Source of the DNA: Chloroflexota bacterium
GTDB lineage: Bacteria; Chloroflexota; Dehalococcoidia; Lucifugimonadales; JACPQL01
DNA length: 64,000 bases
Reading direction: 5' to 3'
Assembly: GCA_016190445.1 (NCBI GenBank)
Contig: JACPQL010000005.1
Location: 30,733 to 94,732 of the forward strand
The stretch's first letter is position 1. The number at the start of each line of letters is the position of its first letter. Shown here one piece after another: positions 17,820 to 25,927 of the stretch. The notes under the pieces were generated by a model. That model was given only the letters and a program-made list of their open reading frames with translations, ran no database searches and was not told the origin of the DNA. The position numbers and the translations under genes were made by a program.

Positions 17820-18779
17820 ATGGCAACCGTCACCCTCGGAAGCGGCACATTTCTGTACGAAGTGGTGGAGGGATGGGCCAAGCTCCCCTCGGGCTGGTCA
17901 TTCAAGGAGGTGGCAGGCGTCGGCGTGGACGCCCACGACCGCGTTTACGCCTTCTCCCGGGGCCAGCACCCCATGACGGTGTTCGACCGCGACGGCAACT
18001 TCCTCACCTCCTGGGGCGAAGGGAAGTTTGCCCGCCCACACGCCGTCACCATGGGGCCGGACGACACCATGTACTGCACCGACGACGGCGCCCACGCTGT
18101 GTTCAAGTGCACGCTGGAGGGGAAGGTGCTCATGACCCTGGGCGTGCCGGGCAAGCCTGGCCCCTTCCAGGGCGGCCAGCCCTTCAACCGGTGCACCCAC
18201 GTCGCCCTCTCCCCTACGGGCGACATCTACGTCTCCGATGGCTACGGCAACTCCCGCGTCCACAAGTACACCGCCGATGGCAAGCTCCTCCTCTCCTGGG
18301 GCGAGCCCGGCACCGACCCAGGCCAGTTCAACCTCCCCCACAACATCGCAACCGACACGGCGGGCTACGTGTACGTGGCAGACCGGGAAAGCCATCGCGT
18401 CCAGGTCTTCGACCCTAGCGGCCGATACGAGACTCAGTGGAACAACCTGCACCGCCCCTGCGGGCTCTTCATAGACAAGGACAGGGGCTCCGGCCAGCTC
18501 TGCTACATCGGCGAGGCGGGCCCGGGCATGGCCGTGAACAAGAACGTGCCCAACCTGGGGGCCAGGGTCAGCATCCTCACCCTGCAAGGCTTGCCCCTGG
18601 CTCGCCTGGGCGACAGGCTCCCGGGCGAAGGGCCAGGACAGTTCATCGCGCCTCACGGCGTGGCCGTGGACTCCCACGGCGACATCTACGTGGCGGAGGT
18701 CTCCTGGACGGCCTACGGCCAGTACCTGACCCCACCACGGGAGGTGCGCACCCTCCAGAAGCTGGTGAGGAAACACTGA
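17820..18779 (+). CDS. NHL-repeat beta-propeller protein
   Basis: 319 aa; ATG 17820 follows CAAGGAGGTACCCTAC. It consists of repeated NHL-type blades: GVDAHDRVYAFSRGQHPMTV, HVALSPTGDIYVSDGYGNSR, NIATDTAGYVYVADRESHRV and GVAVDSHGDIYVAEVSW. This is the six-bladed propeller fold related to the peptidylglycine alpha-amidating lyase domain. There is no signal peptide, so it is probably cytosolic or exported by another route. NHL propellers bind ligands or partners; no enzymatic residue can be assigned. It is convergent with the CaiB gene at 18946, with a repeat element between them. Confidence 0.85.
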   Translation: MATVTLGSGTFLYEVVEGWAKLPSGWSFKEVAGVGVDAHDRVYAFSRGQHPMTVFDRDGNFLTSWGEGKFARPHAVTMGPDDTMYCTDDGAHAVFKCTLEGKVLMTLGVPGKPGPFQGGQPFNRCTHVALSPTGDIYVSDGYGNSRVHKYTADGKLLLSWGEPGTDPGQFNLPHNIATDTAGYVYVADRESHRVQVFDPSGRYETQWNNLHRPCGLFIDKDRGSGQLCYIGEAGPGMAVNKNVPNLGARVSILTLQGLPLARLGDRLPGEGPGQFIAPHGVAVDSHGDIYVAEVSWTAYGQYLTPPREVRTLQKLVRKH

Positions 18780-18844
18780 TCAGACGAAAGTGCTCAACAG
18801 GTTCCTGAAAAAGGGGTGTGCGGTCCCGACAGGTCGGGATTGCC

Positions 18845-18949
18845 GGGGGTCTGGGGGTGTCCCCCAGATACAATATTACCCCCTTCCTGGCCAGGAAGGG
18901 GGTAAGGGGGATGGTCGTCCCGACGCGTCGGGATTCATCACCCTGCTAG
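18845..18949 (+). repeat. Palindrome-rich intergenic repeat, copy 2
   Basis: About 105 bp, matching 14153-14258. It has the same GGGGGTGTCCCCC hairpin, the same perfect 30-bp palindrome and here a longer TCCCGACGCGTCGGGA palindrome. It lies between convergent genes, and its end overlaps the stop codon of the CaiB gene at 18946. The palindromes could end transcription in both directions. Confidence 0.8.
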
Positions 18950-20178
18950 TACAGCGCCTGCTCTTTCACCAGACGCTCGTACTCCTCGGCGGGGATCTCC
19001 AGGAGCTGGCGGAAGACGTACTCGTTGTGCTCGCCCAGCAGGGGAGCGTGGCGTCGCACCGATCCCGGCGTGTCCGACAAAAGCCACGGCTGGCCGTACA
19101 GCCACTCCAGCCCCACCTTGGGGTGCTCCACCTCCACGTGGAACCCTCGCTCCCTAAAATGGGGGTCCAGGAACTGGTCCTCGATGTTCATCACCGTCAT
19201 GGCGGCCACGCCCGCCCCCTGGAGGAACTCCGTCACCTCATGGGCATCGTGCTGACAGGTCCACTCCGCGATGCGAGCGTCCAGCTCGGCGCGGTTCCTC
19301 TGGCGCTGGAAAGCGTCGGCAAACTTCGTGTCCCTGGCCCACTCCGGGTCCCCCAGGGCCCGGCAAAAGGCCTGCCACTCCTCCTCCGATGCCACCGCAA
19401 TGGAGACCCACCTGTCGTCGCCCCGGCAAGGGTAATTGTTGTGGGGCGCCATCATGGGGTGGTAGTTGCCCATGGGGCCCGCCACCCGCCCGTTCATTGC
19501 GTAGTCCATGATGGCCTCGCCCAACATGCTGGTGGTGGCCTCCCATTGGGACACCTCAATGTACTGCCCCTCTCCGGTGCGCCGGCGGTGATAGAGGGCC
19601 GTGGCCGTCGCCACGGCGGCGTGCATCGCGGCCAGGGCATCGCTCCAGGCCGCCTGGAGCTGTCCCACCAGTGGCTCCCCCTCGTAGCCCACCATGCTCA
19701 TGAGCCCCGAGAGCGCGTGGATTATGGTGGCGTAGGCGATGATGTCCTTCAGTGGGCCCGACTCCCCCGCCGCGGGCATGGAAACAACGATGATGTCCCG
19801 CCGGATGGCCCGCAGCTCCTCGTACCCCAGGCCCAGCCGCTCCATCACCCCCGGCGCGAAGTTGTTGGTGACCACATCGGCCATCGGGACCAGGCGCTTG
19901 ATGAGCGCCACCCCCTCAGGGTGCTTGAGGTTGACGGTGATGCTCAGCTTGTTGCGGTTGAAGCCGTGAAAAGCAGGCTGGAGATCGGGCCAGAGGCCCC
20001 GGTCTCCTCCAGCCACGTCATCCCCCACGATGGGGCGGCCCAGGCGGAGCCCGTCCATGCGGGCGCGGGACTCCACCTTGATCACCTCGGCGCCCATGTC
20101 GGCAAGGAGCTGGGCCGCCATGGGGCCGGCCCAGGCGCTGCCGAAGTCCAGCACTCGGTACCCTTCCAGCGGCTGCAC
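18946..20178 (-). CDS. CaiB/BaiF family III CoA-transferase (catalytic Asp present)
   Basis: 410 aa from ATG 20178 (MQPLEGYRVLDFGSAWAGPM). Family marks are LLADMGAEVIKVE, NRNKLSITVNLKHPEG and, in the catalytic region, AWSDALAAMHAAVA with Asp exactly 21 residues before the TG of TGEGQ. It is the last gene of the long minus-strand operon that begins at 30073 and lies 2 bp after the CaiB gene at 20181, which lacks that Asp. The two may form a heteromer. CoA transfer between carboxylic acids is the family reaction; the acids are unknown. The stop codon lies inside a repeat element. Confidence 0.9.
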   Translation of the reverse strand: MQPLEGYRVLDFGSAWAGPMAAQLLADMGAEVIKVESRARMDGLRLGRPIVGDDVAGGDRGLWPDLQPAFHGFNRNKLSITVNLKHPEGVALIKRLVPMADVVTNNFAPGVMERLGLGYEELRAIRRDIIVVSMPAAGESGPLKDIIAYATIIHALSGLMSMVGYEGEPLVGQLQAAWSDALAAMHAAVATATALYHRRRTGEGQYIEVSQWEATTSMLGEAIMDYAMNGRVAGPMGNYHPMMAPHNNYPCRGDDRWVSIAVASEEEWQAFCRALGDPEWARDTKFADAFQRQRNRAELDARIAEWTCQHDAHEVTEFLQGAGVAAMTVMNIEDQFLDPHFRERGFHVEVEHPKVGLEWLYGQPWLLSDTPGSVRRHAPLLGEHNEYVFRQLLEIPAEEYERLVKEQALY

Positions 20179-20180
20179 GG

Positions 20181-21392
20181 CTATATCACCCCCGCCGCTC
20201 GAAGGCGCGGCAGATCATCCGGTATGTAGCCCAGGAGGTCGCAGAGCACCTCCCGGTTGTGCTGGCCGAGGGTGGGAGCAGGGAGACGCAGGCCCCAGGG
20301 CGTGGCGGAGAAGCGGTAAGGAGGGCCGGGATAAGTCAGCCTGCCCGCATCCGGGTGCCCCAACTCCTGAAAGTAGCTACGACTGGCCAGGTGCTCGTCG
20401 TGGACCACCTCCTGGATCGTCTGTACTGGAACGCAAGGGATGCGGTGCTCCCGACACAGGGCAAATATCTCTTCCTTGGTGTGCTCCATGAACCAGGGTA
20501 TGATCAGCCCCTCCGCCTCGTCCGGGTACTGCTCCGTCATGGCGCGGCGGTCCCGGTAGCGAGGGTTGTTGGTCCACTCCGGATTGCCCAGCAGGGCCAG
20601 GAAACGCTGGTACTGCTCCATCTGGGGGCAGTTGATACAGACGTAGCCGTCCTTGCAGGGGAGCACGCAGTTGGGGTACAGACCCAGACGGAACCGGTTC
20701 CCTGCCCGGTAGCCCGGTATGCCCTTGTAGATATAGGTGGGAAGGTGGTAGCCGGTGAGGAGCACCCCCACTACCTGGGCCTCGGCCACATCCACAAGCT
20801 GGCCCCTGCCGGTGGCTTCCCGGGCCACCAGGGCCATGACCGTGGCCAGGGCGGCGCCGAGTCCCGCCATGAAGCTGACCTGCGCCGCCGGCACCACCAG
20901 CGGCTCCCTCTGCGGCGTGCCGTTGCCAAAGCTGATGCCCCCCGCCGCATTGGCGCTCAGGTCGTGCCCCTTGTAGTCACGGTAGGGCCCCGTGCGACCG
21001 TATGGGGTGAGAGATGCAACGATAAGCCTGGGGAACCGCTCTTTCAGGGAGACGTAGTCCAGCCCCAAGCCATCCACGAAAGAGGCCCCCTGGTCCTCCA
21101 CCAGCACATCTGCGCTCTCCAGAAGACGCAGAAGAATGGCCCTGCCTGTGGCCTTCGAAGGGTTCAGGGTGATGCCCCGCTTGTTGGCGTTCAATGCCAG
21201 GTAGAGGCCGCTCTGCTCCCGGTGAGGCACATCGCCGGGGAAGGGGCCGTGGCGGCGCGACCGGTCGCCCCGCGGGTGCTCCACCTTCAGCACGTCGGCC
21301 CCCATGTCGGCGAGGGTGCGGGCGCAGAAAGGTGCAGAGACGTACTCGCCCCACTCGATGACCTTCACTCCCTCGAGGGCCATGCGGCTCAT
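20181..21392 (-). CDS. CaiB/BaiF family III CoA-transferase homologue lacking the catalytic Asp
   Basis: 403 aa from ATG 21392 (MSRMALEGVKVIEWGEYVSA), which overlaps the upstream TGA by four bases (ATGA). The fold signature is intact (LADMGADVLKVEHP, NANKRGITLNPSKATG). At the catalytic position, counted as 21 residues before the TG of TGRGQ, it has Ser (QVSFMAGLGAAL) instead of Asp. Without the Asp the covalent anhydride mechanism should fail. It may be a structural or substrate-binding subunit paired with the neighbours 18946-20178 or 21389-22612, both of which keep Asp. The BbsE/BbsF benzylsuccinate CoA-transferase is, as I recall, a known example of such a pair. A different CoA-dependent activity is possible. 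Confidence 0.87.
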   Translation of the reverse strand: MSRMALEGVKVIEWGEYVSAPFCARTLADMGADVLKVEHPRGDRSRRHGPFPGDVPHREQSGLYLALNANKRGITLNPSKATGRAILLRLLESADVLVEDQGASFVDGLGLDYVSLKERFPRLIVASLTPYGRTGPYRDYKGHDLSANAAGGISFGNGTPQREPLVVPAAQVSFMAGLGAALATVMALVAREATGRGQLVDVAEAQVVGVLLTGYHLPTYIYKGIPGYRAGNRFRLGLYPNCVLPCKDGYVCINCPQMEQYQRFLALLGNPEWTNNPRYRDRRAMTEQYPDEAEGLIIPWFMEHTKEEIFALCREHRIPCVPVQTIQEVVHDEHLASRSYFQELGHPDAGRLTYPGPPYRFSATPWGLRLPAPTLGQHNREVLCDLLGYIPDDLPRLRAAGVI

Positions 21393-22612
21393 TCGAAGAC
21401 CTGCTGCCCCGCCAGGCGCTCCACCTCGCCCGCCCCCATGCCCAGCACCTGGCAAAGCACGTAGTCGTTATCGCCTCCCAAAAGAGGGCCGTGGCGCCGC
21501 ACGCTGGCCGGCGTGGCGGACAGGCGCCAGGGCGGCACCTGCACATGCGTTGTCCCCAGCTTGGGGTGCTCCACATCCTGCCAGACGCCCCTGGCCCGCA
21601 GGTGCGGGTCTTCGAACAGGTCTTTGGCGCTGAAGGAGGGGATGGCAGCAACCCCCGCTTCTTGCAGTTCCTGCATGGCCTGGCGGGCATCCCGCTGGCA
21701 GGTCCACGCCCCGATGATGGAGTCCAGCTCCGCCTGCTGCGCCCACCGCGCCGCGCCGTCGGCGAAGCGGGGGTCCGCAGCCAGGTCCGGCCTGCCCAGC
21801 ACGAGACACAGGGCGCGCCACTCATCATCGGTGCCCACCGCCAGGCTGAGCCAGGTGTCATTTTCCTTACAAGGGTAGCAGCCGTGGGGGGCCATGAGGG
21901 GGTCCCGGTTGCCCCGGCGCGGCGTGACCCGCTGGTTCATGGCGTAGTCCATCACGGCATCCCCCAGGTGGCGAGTGATGGCCTCTGCGGCGGCGTGGTC
22001 TATGTACTGGCCCACGCCGGTGCGCTGGCGATGGTACAGTGCCGCCAGCACGGCGAAGGTCAGGTTGGTGCCCACCCGCATATCTATGCTGTCCCGCAGT
22101 TCGGTGGGCGGGCCGTCCTGATAGCCTGTGATGGAGCCCATACCGCTCATGGCATTGAACACGTTGGCGTAGCCCGCCAGCTCCCGCCACGGGCCCGTGG
22201 AGCCGAAGGCGCAGGATGAGGCCATGACCAGCGTGGGGTTGACCTGCCGGAGCACCTGATAGCCTAGTCCAATTCGGTCCATCACCCCAAGGCGAAAATT
22301 CTCCACCACCACGTCGCTCACCGCCACCAGGCGCTTGATTATCTGGACCCCCTCGGGGCGACGCAGGTTCAGACGCAGGCCAAGCTTGTTCAAGTTGGCG
22401 CTATTGAAGGTGGGCGACGAATCCAGGTCGCCGCTTACGGAGTAGGCACCGCGCCTCATGGCGTCGGGGTACTGGGCCGTCTCCACCTTTATGACCTCGG
22501 CGCCCAGCATCCCCAGGAAGAGGGTGCAGCCGGGTCCAGCCAGCGCCCACGTGAAGTCCACCACACGGACTCCCGCCAGAGGGCCACTCCCTTCCTGCAT
22601 CCCTTCCAGCAT
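21389..22612 (-). CDS. CaiB/BaiF family III CoA-transferase (catalytic Asp present)
   Basis: 407 aa from ATG 22612 (MLEGMQEGSGPLAGVRVVDF). The track start far upstream lies inside the neighbouring gene and is rejected. It begins two bases after the TAA of 22615-23841, so translation is probably coupled. Marks are LGMLGAEVIKVETAQ, NLNKLGLRLNLRRPEG and SIDMRVGTNLTFAVLAAL, with Asp 21 residues before TGVGQ. The C-terminal half is intact (DNDYVLCQVLGM). It overlaps the next gene by ATGA and is flanked on both sides by copies that lack Asp, a candidate catalytic partner for either. Confidence 0.9.
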   Translation of the reverse strand: MLEGMQEGSGPLAGVRVVDFTWALAGPGCTLFLGMLGAEVIKVETAQYPDAMRRGAYSVSGDLDSSPTFNSANLNKLGLRLNLRRPEGVQIIKRLVAVSDVVVENFRLGVMDRIGLGYQVLRQVNPTLVMASSCAFGSTGPWRELAGYANVFNAMSGMGSITGYQDGPPTELRDSIDMRVGTNLTFAVLAALYHRQRTGVGQYIDHAAAEAITRHLGDAVMDYAMNQRVTPRRGNRDPLMAPHGCYPCKENDTWLSLAVGTDDEWRALCLVLGRPDLAADPRFADGAARWAQQAELDSIIGAWTCQRDARQAMQELQEAGVAAIPSFSAKDLFEDPHLRARGVWQDVEHPKLGTTHVQVPPWRLSATPASVRRHGPLLGGDNDYVLCQVLGMGAGEVERLAGQQVFE

Positions 22613-22614
22613 CG

Positions 22615-23841
22615 TTAGACCACACCCGCCCTGTGCAGCTCCGCCAGCTCTCCAGGCGCCAACCCCAGCAGACCGCAGTACACCTCCCGGTTGTGCTGGC
22701 CCAGAAGAGGGGCTGGCCCCTGCTGGCTGCGGGGCGCCTCTGAGAAGCCATAAGGGCGAGACGGATACGCCAGTCTCCCGGCAGACGGGTGCTCTATCTC
22801 CTCGAAGAAATCCCTGGCGGCGAACTGCGGCGAGTGGAACACGTCCTCGGTGGTGGCGAAATAGGCCGCGGGACACCCACTGGGCGCAGCCGTCTGGAAG
22901 ACCTCTTCCTTGGTGTGGGCAGCCACCCACTCCCTGAGCACAGCGTTCACCTCGTCCCGGTGACGATAGCGGTCTTCCCAGGTGCGGAACCTCTCTTCAG
23001 TGCCCAGCTCAGGACGCCCCATGGCTGCGGTGAGCCCCTGCCAGTGCCGGTCTTCCCGAGGGTAAAGGATGACATAGCCGTCCTTGCAGGGGAAGATACC
23101 GCCGAAGTGGTAGGAGCGCCGCCGCGTCACCAGCTCGCCGGTGTTGGCGAAGAGCTGGATGTTCAGCAGGTTGAGCATCATGGCCGCCTCCTGCTTGGAG
23201 ACATCCACGTGCTGGCCAGAGCCCGTCAGGTTGCGGGCGATGAGGGCCGCCACCGTGGCGATAGCGGCATGGAGACCACCATCGTACTCCGCCAAATAGG
23301 TCCCTCCCTGCACCGGCTCGCGGCCCGGGAAAAGCTCGTTGCTCAGACTACCAGGCAGGGTGTATCCCTCTCCTCCCGCGTGGAACAGGTTCATCGGGTA
23401 GGCCCTGTACTGGCTGTAAGGCCCCGTCTGGCCGAAGGGCGTCACGGAGGTGTACACCAGGCGGGGGTTGAGGGAGCAAAGCGCATCGTGGTCGAGGCCA
23501 ATGGCCGCCATGACGCCCGGAGTGGCGTCCTCCACCAGCACGTCAGCGGACGCGGCCAGGCGACGGAACAGGTCACGCCCCGTGGCTGTCTCCAGGTTCA
23601 GGGTGACGCCCTGTTTGCTGGTGTTCAAATACAGGAAGAGGCCGCTCAGCTCATCGTCAGGCAAATCCTCGGGGAAGGGGCCACGCCTCCGGGCGGGGTC
23701 TCCGCCTCCTGGCCCCTCCACCTTGATAACGCGGGCCCCCAGCTCGGCCAGCAGCTTGCCGCAGTAGGGGCCCGCCACCATGGTGGCATACTCCAGAACC
23801 GTTATCCCGGCCAGCAGGTCCCGCTCTGCCATAGCTGTCAT
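22615..23841 (-). CDS. CaiB/BaiF family III CoA-transferase homologue with Glu at the catalytic Asp position
   Basis: 408 aa from ATG 23841, overlapping the dehydratase stop by ATGA; an in-frame Met three codons later is an alternative. Marks are KLLAELGARVIKVEGPGGGD, NTSKQGVTLNLETATG and the C-terminal LGQHNREVYCGLLG. In the catalytic segment (TYLAEYDGGLHAAIATVAAL) the residue 21 positions before TGSGQ is Glu, not Asp. Glu could in principle form the acyl anhydride, or the protein may be the non-catalytic half of a pair with 21389-22612. It is part of the long minus-strand operon. Confidence 0.88.
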   Translation of the reverse strand: MTAMAERDLLAGITVLEYATMVAGPYCGKLLAELGARVIKVEGPGGGDPARRRGPFPEDLPDDELSGLFLYLNTSKQGVTLNLETATGRDLFRRLAASADVLVEDATPGVMAAIGLDHDALCSLNPRLVYTSVTPFGQTGPYSQYRAYPMNLFHAGGEGYTLPGSLSNELFPGREPVQGGTYLAEYDGGLHAAIATVAALIARNLTGSGQHVDVSKQEAAMMLNLLNIQLFANTGELVTRRRSYHFGGIFPCKDGYVILYPREDRHWQGLTAAMGRPELGTEERFRTWEDRYRHRDEVNAVLREWVAAHTKEEVFQTAAPSGCPAAYFATTEDVFHSPQFAARDFFEEIEHPSAGRLAYPSRPYGFSEAPRSQQGPAPLLGQHNREVYCGLLGLAPGELAELHRAGVV

Positions 23842-24950
23842 GAGCCGCGAAGGGGCAGGGCCACCACCGCCAGGCCCACAGCCGTCACCTCCCGCCGCTG
23901 GTTCTCCGCCCAAATCTCCATGTCCACCAGGTGCTCGCCCTTGTCCACGCGCTTGCCCTTGACCCGACCCCTGCACCAGGTGGTGTCCCCGACGAAGTTG
24001 AAGCGGCGCAGCTCCACCCTGATGCGCCGCAGAAAGCCGTCGTCACCTGTCCAGTTGGTCATCAGGTGGCCCAGCCAGGAGACCCGCTGAGGGCCGTAGT
24101 CATACGGCCCCGGCAGCCCCACCTCCTGTGCCCGGCTCCGCTCCATGTGCACCAGCTCCGGCACGTCCACAGCGCCGGTGGTGGAGTCCACCATGCCCAC
24201 GGCGGGGTGCTGCCTCTGGTACTCCAGGGCAAAGCGGTGGGCCCGGATATAGGGAGAGCCGGCCCCGATGAGCCAGGCGTAGATGTCTCGCAGGCTCAGG
24301 GGGCCCTTCACCACCGGGGGCAGCTCCTCACCCTCTTTCACGTCCTCCCAGTAGCGGGGCGTCGCACCACGAATCTCCTCCTGGTCGTAGGCCCGGTAGA
24401 CGGCCTCCAGCTCCTCGGAAGCGTGGCTGGCGGGCTGGACGTCCCGGTAGCGGCCCCGTTCCCCGGCGGCGCCTCGCTCCACCCGGACGCTCCACCCCAG
24501 GCACTTGCCCACCATCTCTCCTGTCTGGTTGCGGTACACTCCCTCCACATATTCGATGAACGAGCGGCCCGCCGCTCTACTCCGCTTCTCCTGAACATCC
24601 ACCAGCCGGGTACTACACGAGAGGGTATCGCCCTCTCGCACCGGCAGGCAGAACTCCCAGTCGCTGCCGGCGTTCCACGCGTGGATGCCGGGGAAGCCCA
24701 CTCGGCCCGTCACCCAGTAGACGCTGCCCAGAAAGCACGGCGGCGCAACTATGCCCCCGTAGCGGCTCTTCCGGGCGTAGGCTGGGTCGCGAAAGAGGGG
24801 GTTGGCATCGCCGATGCCGTCGCAGAAGTGGCGGATGGCATCTCTGGTGGCCTGGGTGTTAAACAGCGCCGTTGGATGGTGCTCCACCCCGATGCGGCGG
24901 CGCACGTCCTCCACCATCTCCTGGGTAATGACAGCGTGGCGTTGCGTCAT
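23838..24950 (-). CDS. MaoC-like double-hotdog dehydratase/hydratase, copy 1
   Basis: 370 aa from ATG 24950, overlapping the stop of the LLM gene by ATGA. It belongs to the FAS1-like/MaoC double-hotdog type: the N-terminal hotdog carries RHFCDGIGDANPLFRDPAYA and GGIVAPPCFLGSVYW, and the second carries WEDVKEGEELPPVVKGPLS and FNFVGDTTWCRGRVKGK. It is clearly a paralogue of 28250-29377 in the same operon. Where MaoC hydratases have NP[LI]H, both copies have NPL followed by an aromatic residue, as in other FAS1-like dehydratase N-domains. Reversible hydration of an enoyl-CoA is the expected reaction. Confidence 0.85.
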   Translation of the reverse strand: MTQRHAVITQEMVEDVRRRIGVEHHPTALFNTQATRDAIRHFCDGIGDANPLFRDPAYARKSRYGGIVAPPCFLGSVYWVTGRVGFPGIHAWNAGSDWEFCLPVREGDTLSCSTRLVDVQEKRSRAAGRSFIEYVEGVYRNQTGEMVGKCLGWSVRVERGAAGERGRYRDVQPASHASEELEAVYRAYDQEEIRGATPRYWEDVKEGEELPPVVKGPLSLRDIYAWLIGAGSPYIRAHRFALEYQRQHPAVGMVDSTTGAVDVPELVHMERSRAQEVGLPGPYDYGPQRVSWLGHLMTNWTGDDGFLRRIRVELRRFNFVGDTTWCRGRVKGKRVDKGEHLVDMEIWAENQRREVTAVGLAVVALPLRGS

Positions 24951-25906
24951 GAGGACGAACCCTGCCCCGCGCCCACCGGGGGGATCGTAATACGCGGGAC
25001 CACGTCCCTGGCGATGGTCTCCAAGGTAGCCGGAATGTCCTCCGGGTGGCAGGCCCAGCTAAAGAGCACCATCCTGGCCCCGGCATCCACATACTCCTGG
25101 AGGCGCTGGACGCAGTGTTCCGGGGTGCCCACCAGGCAGTATTGGCCCACCAGCCGCTGGAAGTCTCCCGCCACGTACCGTGAGCCGAGGTTCGCCGCGG
25201 CGACCCGCATCGCCTTCTCACCGTCCGCATAGATAGACGTATGGATGTAGAGCGCGAACGTGAACCCTTCCAGAGAGCGGCCCGCCTCCCAGGCCAGACG
25301 AGCGATGGCATCCACGCTCTGGCTGTACCGCTCAGGGCTATACAGGTAGGGGAGCCAGCCGTCGCCGAAGGCCACCGCCCGGCGCATGGCGGCCTCCTGC
25401 CGTCCCCCCACCCAAACCGGTGGGTGGGGCCTCTGCACCGGCGCGGGCCGCAGGGTCACATCGTGGAGCTGGAAGAACCGCCCATCAAAGTTGACCGTGT
25501 CCTCGGTCCAGAGGCGGCGCAACAGCGTCAGCGCCTCGTTGGCCCTGGCCCCCCTCTCCTGCACGGCCACGCCGCTAGCCTCAAACTCTCCCGGAAACTC
25601 TCCCCCGACCCCCACGCCAAGGGTAAGCCTGCCCCCCGAGGCCACATCCAGTGTGGTGGCCGCCTTCGACAGCACTACGGGGTTGTGCAAAGGCAGGAGG
25701 ACAATGGAGCTGAGCAGCCGGATGCGCTGCGTGGCACCCGCCGCCACCCCCAGCAAAGTCAGGGCGTGGGCCGAGGGGCTCCGGGACATCATATGCTCAC
25801 CGGAGGCCACGTAGTGGAAGCCCAGGGCCTCGGCGTGGCGGGCCATCTCCGCCGCCTTGGCGATGCTACCCAGGGTTATGCCAAACTCCAGCCTGCTGTC
25901 TGCCAT
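24947..25906 (-). CDS. LLM-class flavin-dependent oxidoreductase
   Basis: 319 aa from ATG 25906 (MADSRLEFGITLGSIAKAAE). This is the luciferase-like TIM barrel: ALGFHYVASGEHM, RIRLLSSIVLLPLHNPV, ASGGRLTLGVGVGGEFPGE and PPVWVGGRQEAAMRRAVAFG are all typical, and the last loop (VGTPEHCVQRLQEYVDAG) is present. The cofactor is FMNH2 or F420; sequence alone does not decide. It lies between the unnamed DGLPVIPPT gene and the dehydratase, overlapping the latter by four bases, so it belongs to the same pathway, where it would hydroxylate, desaturate or reduce a pathway intermediate. Confidence 0.9.
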   Translation of the reverse strand: MADSRLEFGITLGSIAKAAEMARHAEALGFHYVASGEHMMSRSPSAHALTLLGVAAGATQRIRLLSSIVLLPLHNPVVLSKAATTLDVASGGRLTLGVGVGGEFPGEFEASGVAVQERGARANEALTLLRRLWTEDTVNFDGRFFQLHDVTLRPAPVQRPHPPVWVGGRQEAAMRRAVAFGDGWLPYLYSPERYSQSVDAIARLAWEAGRSLEGFTFALYIHTSIYADGEKAMRVAAANLGSRYVAGDFQRLVGQYCLVGTPEHCVQRLQEYVDAGARMVLFSWACHPEDIPATLETIARDVVPRITIPPVGAGQGSSS

Positions 25907-25927
25907 GATGCACCCTCTCGTCCTTGC

